This document shows, one piece after another, positions 51,303-58,402 of a DNA stretch of 64,000 nt. Source of the stretch: JBOGUF01 sp050696075 (lineage in GTDB: Bacteria; Chloroflexota; Chloroflexia; Thermomicrobiales; UBA6265); contig JBOGUF010000128.1 in the NCBI GenBank assembly GCA_050696075.1, positions 78,863 through 142,862 on the forward strand, in the 5' to 3' direction. Below the pieces are notes generated by a model that was given only the letters and a program-made list of their open reading frames with translations, searched no databases and was not told the origin of the DNA. A program made the translations under genes and the position numbers. How positions within the stretch are numbered: position 1 is the first letter of the stretch; each line of letters opens with the position of its first letter.

Positions 51303-51608
51303 ATGTCCGAACACCAAACTGTCCAGGTCGTTATTCCGACGCCGTTACGCCGCTTCACCGACGGCAAAGCCCGCGTCAGTGGATCCGGCGCCACCGTCGC
51401 CGAGCTGATCGACGACCTGGAGGTACGCTTTCCCGGCCTCAAGGAGCGCATTTGCGATCCGGACGGCCAGATTCGCCGCTTCGTCAATATCTTCATCAAC
51501 GGCGAGAACGCCCGCGACCGCGACGGCGCGGAAACCGCACTCAAGTCGGGCGACGAGATCGGGATCATCCCCGCCATGGCCGGCGGGCGTGCATCCAATC
51601 GCCGATGA
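51303..51608 (+). CDS. cysO: CysO-like sulfur-carrier protein (ThiS/MoaD family) with C-terminal extension
   Basis: ATG 51303 is chosen after an AAGGAA stretch. The 101-residue protein has the ubiquitin-like fold (VVIPTPLRRFTDG, IFINGENA, DEIGIIPAMAGG). The diglycine that is activated as a thiocarboxylate is not terminal: six residues, RASNRR, follow it, so a peptidase would have to trim the protein first. The stop overlaps the JAMM gene (ATGA), which supplies a plausible peptidase. Confidence 0.8.
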   Translation: MSEHQTVQVVIPTPLRRFTDGKARVSGSGATVAELIDDLEVRFPGLKERICDPDGQIRRFVNIFINGENARDRDGAETALKSGDEIGIIPAMAGGRASNRR

Positions 51609-52024
51609 TCGAAGGAACGACTCACCCACCTCTTCGCTTACCGGTACGGATGCACGACGAAATCATCGCCCATGCGCGGGCGGAAACGCCGCGCGAATGC
51701 TGCGGCGTGATCGTCGGCCCGCCCGGCGAGCTCCGCGAACTTCATCAACTGACGAACGTCTATCAGGGCGTCGACTTCTACGAGCCTGATGCCGCCGAAC
51801 TCTATCGCGTGTTCATGGATACGGACGCCCGCGGCTGGGAAATCCAGGTGATCTACCACTCACATCCGGTCTCGCCCGCCTACCCTTCCCGCCGCGACGT
51901 CGAGCACGCCGGCTGGCCCGATTCGCTTTATGTCATCTGCTCGCTGGAGCAGCCGGAGGCGTCGGTGCTGCGTGCATTCCGGATCGTGGACGGGCAGATT
52001 ACCGATATCGCCGTCTTGTCGTAG
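51605..52024 (+). CDS. JAMM/Mov34 metallopeptidase, Mec-like
   Basis: The ATG overlaps the cysO stop. The 139-residue protein has the JAMM motif: an upstream Glu in PRECCGVIVG, then YHSHPVSPAYPSRRD, giving HxH and the S-x2-D ligand for zinc. In mycobacteria Mec releases cysteine from the CysO-cysteine adduct. Here the enzyme may also remove the RASNRR tail from the carrier. The operon ends with this gene. Confidence 0.82.
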   Translation: MIEGTTHPPLRLPVRMHDEIIAHARAETPRECCGVIVGPPGELRELHQLTNVYQGVDFYEPDAAELYRVFMDTDARGWEIQVIYHSHPVSPAYPSRRDVEHAGWPDSLYVICSLEQPEASVLRAFRIVDGQITDIAVLS

Positions 52025-52091
52025 TGGCGGTGTCCTTCACAACATCCGCCCATCACCAGTTACCCGTTACCCATCACCTATACTTGACGTT

Positions 52092-53930
52092 ATGACGACG
52101 AAGTCTCGCCCCAACTTTTCAACCCGGCTCAGCGCGCTGCCGACCCAGCCTGGCGTCTACCTGATGAAGGACGACCGGGACGAGGTGATCTACGTCGGGA
52201 AGGCGGCGGCGCTGCGTAATCGCGTGCGGTCCTATTTCCAGTCGATGCGGGGGATGGACCCAAAGACGCGGGAGCTGGTGAGCCACATTGTCGACTTCGA
52301 GGTGATCCGCACCGACACGCCGACCGAGGCGCTCATCCTCGAAAACGAGCTGATCAAACGCTACCAGCCGAAATACAACGTCATGCTGAAAGACAGCAAG
52401 ACGTACCCGTACCTCAAGATCACCAACGAAGAGTGGCCGCGGGTGATCTCGACGCGGCGCATCGTCGAAGACGGCGGGCGCTACTTCGGACCTTACACCT
52501 CGGCCGGATCGGCGTATAAGACGCTTAACTTGCTTAACCGGCTTTTCCCGTATCGGAAGTGCGAGAAGAAGATCACCGGACACGACGACGTTTGCCTCTA
52601 TTACCATATCCACCAATGCACCGCGCCCTGCATCTCCGCCGTCGACCGCGACACCTATATGCGCGCCATCGAGGGGGCGGCCCTCTTCCTGAGCGGTCGA
52701 GGGGAAGAGGTAATCGAGGCGCTCGACGAGGAGATGCACCAAGCGGCGGACGCCTGGAACTTCGAGCGCGCGGCCGAGCTACGGGACCGGGTGCAGGCGG
52801 TGCGCCACGTCCTCGAACGCCAAAAGATCGTCAGCGCCAGCGGCACCAACGCGGACGTGATCGCGGTCGCCCAGGGCGCGGGCGGCGACGCCGGGATTCA
52901 GGTCGGTTTCCTCCGCAACGGCAAGATCCTGGGGTCGGAGTTCTTCCCGATGCGGGCCACGGTCGAGGATCAGCCCGGACAGATCCTGGCCGGCTTCCTG
53001 AGTCAGTTCTACGCCGAGGCGGCGATGGTGCCTCCGTCAATCATGCTCCAACACCCGCTGCCCCCGGACGAAGCGTCGATCATCGCCGACTGGCTGCGCG
53101 AGCGGCGGGGCGGGAAGGTCGACCTATCGGCGCCGCAACGGGGGCAGAAACGGGGCCTGGTCGAGATGGTCGCCAAGAGCGCCGAAGACAACCTCGAACA
53201 GAGTCGCCTCAAGTTCCTCTCCGACGAACAGAAGACGACGGCGTCGATGACCGAACTGGCGGATGCGCTCGACTTGCCACGCCTCCCCCGTCGGATCGAG
53301 TGCTTCGACATTTCGAACATCCAAGGAACGAACCCGGTCGCGAGCATGGTCGTCTTCGAGGACGGGAAGCCGGCGAAGAAAGAGTACCGGCGCTTCACGA
53401 TCAAGACAGTAGTCGGCGCGAACGACTTCGCGATGATGAACGAGGTGATCAAACGTCGGTTCCGGCGCGCGGCCGAATCGGAAGAGGAGACGAACGGCAA
53501 GTGGACGACTTTGCCGGAACTTGTCATCGTCGACGGCGGCAAGGGGCAGGTCAATGCGGCACTGGAGGCGTTGAACGAGGTCGGCATGTCGTTGCCGATC
53601 GCCGGGCTGGCCAAAGAAAATGAGGAGCTCTTTCTCCCTGGTCGGGCGCTCTCGGTGATCCTGCCGCGTGATTCCCAGGCGCTTTTTCTTGTCCAGCGCG
53701 TGCGCGACGAGGCGCACCGCTTCGCCCTCACTTTCCACCGGCAGAGGCGAAGCAAGTCGGCGTTCCAGTCGAGCCTCGACACGATTCCGGGCGTCGGTCC
53801 GAAACGGCGCAAAGCGCTGATCCGGCACTTTGGCTCGCTGCGTGCGGTCAAGGAGGCATCGGAGTCCGATTTGATCCAGGTTGAGGGCATCTCCGCGGCG
53901 CTGGCGGCGCAGATCAAGGCGAGCCTTTGA
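52092..53930 (+). CDS. uvrC: UvrABC system protein C
   Basis: ATG 52092 begins MTTKSRPNFSTRL; the longer frame upstream overlaps the JAMM gene. The 612-residue protein has the GIY-YIG nuclease domain (GVYLMKDDRDEVIYVGKA), a UVR motif (AADAWNFERAAELRD), an RNase H-like UvrC core (ECFDISNIQGTNPVAS) and a C-terminal HhH pair. It makes the 3' and 5' incisions in nucleotide excision repair with UvrA and UvrB. The length and all domains match the family. Confidence 0.93.
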   Translation: MTTKSRPNFSTRLSALPTQPGVYLMKDDRDEVIYVGKAAALRNRVRSYFQSMRGMDPKTRELVSHIVDFEVIRTDTPTEALILENELIKRYQPKYNVMLKDSKTYPYLKITNEEWPRVISTRRIVEDGGRYFGPYTSAGSAYKTLNLLNRLFPYRKCEKKITGHDDVCLYYHIHQCTAPCISAVDRDTYMRAIEGAALFLSGRGEEVIEALDEEMHQAADAWNFERAAELRDRVQAVRHVLERQKIVSASGTNADVIAVAQGAGGDAGIQVGFLRNGKILGSEFFPMRATVEDQPGQILAGFLSQFYAEAAMVPPSIMLQHPLPPDEASIIADWLRERRGGKVDLSAPQRGQKRGLVEMVAKSAEDNLEQSRLKFLSDEQKTTASMTELADALDLPRLPRRIECFDISNIQGTNPVASMVVFEDGKPAKKEYRRFTIKTVVGANDFAMMNEVIKRRFRRAAESEEETNGKWTTLPELVIVDGGKGQVNAALEALNEVGMSLPIAGLAKENEELFLPGRALSVILPRDSQALFLVQRVRDEAHRFALTFHRQRRSKSAFQSSLDTIPGVGPKRRKALIRHFGSLRAVKEASESDLIQVEGISAALAAQIKASL

Positions 53931-53931
53931 G

Positions 53932-53994
53932 TCGTGAGATGTGAGACGTGAGAAGCCCTACTCCTCACGAATCACGACCCACGACCCACGACTA
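53932..53994 (+). repeat. Degenerate heptamer tandem repeats between uvrC and tsaC
   Basis: GTGAGAT, GTGAGAC, GTGAGAA are followed about 20 bases later by CACGAAT, CACGACC, CACGACC, CACGACT. The 52040-52080 gap before uvrC has a similar run (TTACCCG, TTACCCA). They resemble short tandemly repeated repetitive sequences. Confidence 0.5.
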
Positions 53995-54011
53995 CGGGAC
54001 AACGGAGCGAT

Positions 54012-54731
54012 ATGGACAGTAGAAACTCCCGCATCGACCGCACGTGGGATGATGGGTTCGAGCACATCATGCAGCGGGGCGGCGGCGAGCCGACCGTGCT
54101 GCAACGCGCCGCGCCGCGGGCGATCGAATGGGCGGCCGAACGGCTCGCCGGCGGCGGGGTGATCGCGCTGCCGACCGATACGGTCTACGGGATCGCCGCC
54201 TCGCTGGCCCATGCCAACGCCATCCGGCGGATTTTCGAAGTCAAGGGGCGAAACGAGGATCGCCCGCTGCCTGTCCTCGTCTCCTCGACCGACGCCTTGC
54301 TTCGTATCGCTACGGTCGACGAGCACGTTGCCTTTCTGCTCGATCAGTTTTGGCCGGGTCCGCTGACGGTCGTCGTGCCGGCGCGGGCGGGGATGCCGGT
54401 TGGCGTCATCGGGCCGGACGGGACTGTCGGCGTCCGCATGCCGAACCACCCGCTCGCGATCGAGGTGATTGAAAAAGCAGGCGGTGCGGTCGCTTGTACC
54501 AGCGCCAACTTGACCGGTGAGGCGCCGGCGATCACCGCCGCGCAGGTCGTCGACTCAGTTGGTCACGCGCTTGATTTGATTCTCGACGGCGGCCACGCGC
54601 CCGGAGGCACTCCCTCGACCGTGATCGCGGTGAACGGCACGGAGTTCGCCATCTACCGGGAGGGCGCGATCGCGGGAGTCGATATCCGGCGCGCCTGGGA
54701 GACGATCCGCGCCGCACACTCGGCGGAGTGA
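54012..54731 (+). CDS. tsaC: L-threonylcarbamoyladenylate synthase (TsaC/Sua5 family)
   Basis: The ATG follows GGAG. The 239-residue protein has the YrdC fold: GGVIALPTDTVYGIAASL, then EVKGRNEDRPLPVLV and DQFWPGPLTVVVPAR, and a late SANLTGEAPA. It makes threonylcarbamoyl-AMP, the first step of the universal t6A tRNA modification. It lacks the long Sua5 extension, so it is of TsaC size. About 30 N-terminal residues are not conserved; a later start is possible. Confidence 0.85.
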   Translation: MDSRNSRIDRTWDDGFEHIMQRGGGEPTVLQRAAPRAIEWAAERLAGGGVIALPTDTVYGIAASLAHANAIRRIFEVKGRNEDRPLPVLVSSTDALLRIATVDEHVAFLLDQFWPGPLTVVVPARAGMPVGVIGPDGTVGVRMPNHPLAIEVIEKAGGAVACTSANLTGEAPAITAAQVVDSVGHALDLILDGGHAPGGTPSTVIAVNGTEFAIYREGAIAGVDIRRAWETIRAAHSAE

Positions 54732-54807
54732 GTGCCGAGTACTAGGAACTTCGCCGGTTTCCGGGTACGATGCGAGCGGAGAGGGGAACTGGGAGGGCTC
54801 GCCGCGG

Positions 54808-55773
54808 ATGGAAACGGAGACAGGGACGCGCCCCGGAGTCGATCCGGGCCGCGCGGCCGGATCGGAGGAGCGGGCAGTGCAGCCGGCGCCATGGGCCGGT
54901 GGTGCGGCGAACGGCCCTTCCGGCGCCGTGCCCGGTGCGAGCATGCAAGAGATCCGTCAGCCGACCTTCGGTCAGGGGATCGTGGTCAGCGTCGGCGTGG
55001 CGCTTGCCCTGCTCGTGCTGGCCATCAGCGCCATCCGCGACGCGGAGAACACGGGGTTGCCGCTGACCGAAACGACGCGCCCGCTCTATTGGGGGCTGGC
55101 GATCCTCACCGTATTGTCCGCGGGGATCGGCGCCCAGTTCGCCGAGCGCACGGCGGCGCGAGCGGCGGCGGCAGTCGGTCATCCGCGCGACACCGGCCGT
55201 ATGGAGACGGCATGGGCGGTGCCGGTGGTGGCGACGATCGCGGCCGTGATGATGGTCGCGACCTACCACAATACGACGATGCTGGTCGGCGGTCCCGCTA
55301 TTGCCTTCTTCGGCATTGCGGGCGCACTCCTTTCTCGCGATCTCCTCGACGACGCAACCGAGTCGACCCAGCGAACCGCGATGGCGATCCACACGTTCGT
55401 AATCGACGGCATCGCGTTTCTCGCCCTCAGCGCCGTCTATCTCAACAAGATGTCGAGTTGGGTGTCGGCGCCGTTGGTCGGCATCCTGAGCGGCATCTTG
55501 ATCCTGGAGACGCTTGAACGCGGGTCGATCGACAAGACGACACGGGGCGTCTTCGCCATCGCCGGCGGCTTCATCATGGCGCAATGCACGATCATCCTGA
55601 ACTGGTGGCCCACCCACGGCTGGACCGGAGGCGCCGTTCTGTTGGTCTGCTTTTATTTGATCGCGGGCGTGTTGCTGGAACGAACGCGGCGGACGCACAT
55701 GCGATCGCGGGACGTGATCGAGTTCGGCGTGGTGAGTTTGACGGCGTTGATCGTGTTGGCGTTTACGGCATAA
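54808..55773 (+). CDS. Multi-helix membrane protein of unknown function
   Basis: The ATG lies about ten bases after GGGAGGG. The 321-residue protein has a Pro/Ala/Gly-rich soluble N-terminus of about 55 residues and then eight or nine hydrophobic helices with few charged residues inside, ending in LIVLAFTA. No transporter motif was recognised. It lies between tsaC and the small gene before rarA, but the gaps are large enough for separate transcription. Confidence 0.6.
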   Translation: METETGTRPGVDPGRAAGSEERAVQPAPWAGGAANGPSGAVPGASMQEIRQPTFGQGIVVSVGVALALLVLAISAIRDAENTGLPLTETTRPLYWGLAILTVLSAGIGAQFAERTAARAAAAVGHPRDTGRMETAWAVPVVATIAAVMMVATYHNTTMLVGGPAIAFFGIAGALLSRDLLDDATESTQRTAMAIHTFVIDGIAFLALSAVYLNKMSSWVSAPLVGILSGILILETLERGSIDKTTRGVFAIAGGFIMAQCTIILNWWPTHGWTGGAVLLVCFYLIAGVLLERTRRTHMRSRDVIEFGVVSLTALIVLAFTA

Positions 55774-55849
55774 TCGGTGATGCAACGCGGGTGACGACGG
55801 CGCGTTCATTGTAGGGACGAACCTGCAATCGCGGAAGGCCTTTCTCATC

Positions 55850-56035
55850 GTGGTCCCACCGCGTTCGGCCAATGAAAATGACCTCTATGCCGTCCTCGAC
55901 GAGCTGGACCGACTAGAGGAGCTAATCGAGGACATGGATTCGCTTGGGGTGCGTTCGCGAGAAGATGCCGAGCGGCGGATCGCGGAGCTTGACGCGAGGG
56001 TCGAGGAGATCGCGCCGGGCGAGCGAGAGGCGTGA
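55850..56035 (+). CDS. Small acidic coiled-coil protein
   Basis: GTG 55850 lies about ten bases after GAAGG. The 61-residue product is a single helix-forming stretch with heptad leucines (LYAVLDELDRLEELIEDM) and many Glu/Asp. Its TGA stop overlaps the rarA ATG (TGATG), so it is translated with rarA. Its identity is unknown. Confidence 0.6.
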   Translation: MVPPRSANENDLYAVLDELDRLEELIEDMDSLGVRSREDAERRIAELDARVEEIAPGEREA

Positions 56036-57399
56036 TGGCGATCGATCTCTTTGAGGCGAACCGGCGCGAACAGCTTGCGTCCCGCGCCCCGCTCGCCGCC
56101 CGCATGCGACCGCGGATCCTCGACGAGATCGTCGGCCAGCAACACGTCATCGGTCCGGGTACCCTCCTCCGCAAGGCGATCGAGGCAGATCGCCTCTCGT
56201 CCCTGATCCTCTGGGGGCCGCCCGGCACGGGCAAGACGACGATTGCCCGCGTCATCGCCAACACGACGCGCGCCCATTTCATTGCCCTGAGCGCGGTTAC
56301 GTCAGGCGTCGCCGATCTGCGCGCCGCTATCAGGGAAGCGGCGGATCGGCTGGGACAACACGGTCAGCGGACGGTTCTCTTCATCGACGAGATCCATCGC
56401 TTCAACAAGGCGCAACAAGACGCGATCCTGCCTCAAGTTGAGGACGGCACCGTCATCCTGATCGGCGCGACGACGGAGAATCCTTCCTTCGAGGTGAACT
56501 CGCCGCTCCTATCGCGTTCGCGGGTCATGGTGCTGCGAGCTCTGACCGACGACGACGTGCAGGCGATCGTGTTACGCGCGCTTGGCGACGAGGAGCGCGG
56601 ACTGGGAACGGAACGGCTCCAGATCGACGACGGCGCGGTTGATTCATTGATCAACCTCGCCAACGGCGACGCGCGATTCGCGCTCAACACGCTCGAATTC
56701 GCGGCGGCCGGGGCGGGGTACGGTGAGGAGCCGCGCATCTCCGCCGAACTGGTTGGGGAGGCGGCGCAGCGACGAGCCGCCACCTATGACAAGTCCGGCG
56801 AGGACCATTTCGACGCGATCTCTGCCTTGCACAAGACGTTGCGCGGTTCGGATGCGGACGCTGCCCTCTATTGGCTAGTGAGGATGCTGGAACGAGGCGA
56901 CGATCCGCTCTACGTCGCTCGCCGGCTGGTGCGCTTCGCCTCGGAAGATGTCGGTTTGGCCGATCCGCGGGCAATGACCCTGGCCATGTCGGCTCAACAG
57001 GCGGTGCATTTCATCGGATTGCCGGAGGGGGCGCTGGCCCTCGCCGAACTGACCGTCTACCTCGCCCTCGCGCCGAAGAGCAACGCCCTTTATCGCGCCT
57101 ACGGCGACGCGGTCGTGGACGTCGAGCAGACGCGCAACGACCCGGTGCCGCTGCACCTGCGGAACGCGCCGACCGGATTGATGAAGGAGCTCGGCTACGG
57201 GCAGGGCTATCGGTACGCGCACGACTACGCGGAAGGGATCGTCGGCCAGCAGAATCTGCCTGAAAATCTGCTTGATCGGCAGTACTATCGGCCAACCGAC
57301 CGCGGGTTCGAAGCCGAATTGCAAGCGCGACAGAAACGGATTCGCGAGATCTACGAGCGCACAGCACAATCGGACGCCGATCCAGAGAAAGTGGACTGA
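56035..57399 (+). CDS. rarA: Replication-associated recombination protein A (RarA/MgsA)
   Basis: ATG 56035 overlaps the small gene's stop codon; GTG 56032 is one codon earlier. The 454-residue protein has an AAA+ core with WGPPGTGKTTIARVIA (Walker A), LFIDEIHRF (Walker B) and a sensor-1 region GATTENPSFEVN, then the RarA C-terminal tetramerisation domain (LVRMLERGDDPLYVARRLVR). RarA works at stalled replication forks. It overlaps nothing downstream; rph begins three bases after its stop. Confidence 0.92.
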   Translation: MAIDLFEANRREQLASRAPLAARMRPRILDEIVGQQHVIGPGTLLRKAIEADRLSSLILWGPPGTGKTTIARVIANTTRAHFIALSAVTSGVADLRAAIREAADRLGQHGQRTVLFIDEIHRFNKAQQDAILPQVEDGTVILIGATTENPSFEVNSPLLSRSRVMVLRALTDDDVQAIVLRALGDEERGLGTERLQIDDGAVDSLINLANGDARFALNTLEFAAAGAGYGEEPRISAELVGEAAQRRAATYDKSGEDHFDAISALHKTLRGSDADAALYWLVRMLERGDDPLYVARRLVRFASEDVGLADPRAMTLAMSAQQAVHFIGLPEGALALAELTVYLALAPKSNALYRAYGDAVVDVEQTRNDPVPLHLRNAPTGLMKELGYGQGYRYAHDYAEGIVGQQNLPENLLDRQYYRPTDRGFEAELQARQKRIREIYERTAQSDADPEKVD

Positions 57400-57402
57400 C
57401 GC

Positions 57403-58146
57403 ATGACGACGACAGTTCCTCCCATCACTCGCTCCTACGACCGGAATGCGGAGAGCATCCGCCCGGTTGAGATCATCCCCGGCGCCGTGCCGAACGCCGA
57501 AGGCTCCGCCCTAATTAAGTTGGGCCGGACGCACGTCCTATGCGCTGCCTCGGTCGACGAGCGCGTGCCGCGCTGGATGATGAATAAGGGACGGGGATGG
57601 GTCACCGCGGAGTACTCGATGCTGCCGCGGGCCACGCGCGAACGGACGCAACGGGAGGCGACGCAGGGGCGACAGGGAGGCCGTACGGTCGAGATCCAAC
57701 GGCTGATCGGGCGGGCACTTCGGGCAGTCGTCGACCTCGAAGCGATGGGTGAGCGCCAGATAATCCTCGACTGTGACGTGTTGCAAGCGGACGGCGGCAC
57801 GCGCTGCGCCTCGATCACGGGGGCGTACGTCGCGTTGGCCCTCGCCCTTCAGCGGCTGATGGAACAGAAGCGGATCAAGCGCAACCCGCTCAAGGCAGCG
57901 GTAGCGGCGGTGAGCGTAGGAGTCGTGCGCGGGGTGCCGATGCTCGACCTCGACTACGACGAGGACGCCACCGCCGACGTCGACTTCAACGTCGTGATGA
58001 CTGACGGCCACGCCTTTGTCGAACTCCAGGGCACGGCCGAGCGCGATCCCTTTTTGCCAGCCACCCTCGACGAGATCCTCGTTCTGGCAAGCACCGGGCT
58101 CGACCGCCTATTTACCGCGCAACGCGCGGCGATTCGGCGGACGTAG
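57403..58146 (+). CDS. rph: Ribonuclease PH
   Basis: The 247-residue protein shows the RNase PH pattern: ESIRPVEIIPGAVPNAEGSALIKLG, then GRGWVTAEYSMLPRAT, RQGGRTVEIQRLIGRALRAVVDL and DADVDFN-like metal-binding residues in TADVDFNVVM. It trims 3' ends of tRNA using phosphate. Only three bases separate it from rarA, so it is co-transcribed. The 256-base gap after it shows no clear terminator. Confidence 0.92.
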   Translation: MTTTVPPITRSYDRNAESIRPVEIIPGAVPNAEGSALIKLGRTHVLCAASVDERVPRWMMNKGRGWVTAEYSMLPRATRERTQREATQGRQGGRTVEIQRLIGRALRAVVDLEAMGERQIILDCDVLQADGGTRCASITGAYVALALALQRLMEQKRIKRNPLKAAVAAVSVGVVRGVPMLDLDYDEDATADVDFNVVMTDGHAFVELQGTAERDPFLPATLDEILVLASTGLDRLFTAQRAAIRRT

Positions 58147-58402
58147 GCGATCGACGCGTCAACCAGTCCGCCGCCGATTACGTAAACTTCAGAAAGGCGT
58201 TGCTTCGTCGCGCGGGCAACAACGCACGTAATATCCGCCTGGAATGGGAACCACGGCGACGGTTCGGCCGTCGTACTATGAGTCGGCGGGACGATACGGT
58301 CACTTGTTCAAGCGATAAGTGGCTGGTAGCATCGCCCGAGGATTCCCCCGCGCGGAGCAACCGCCACGCCCCGGGTTCCGCGGGCGTCAGGAGGGTCGTT
58401 TG

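Noticed and set aside
53932..53994. CRISPR-like array after uvrC
   Set aside because: The units are 7 bases with no spacers; they are short tandem repeats.
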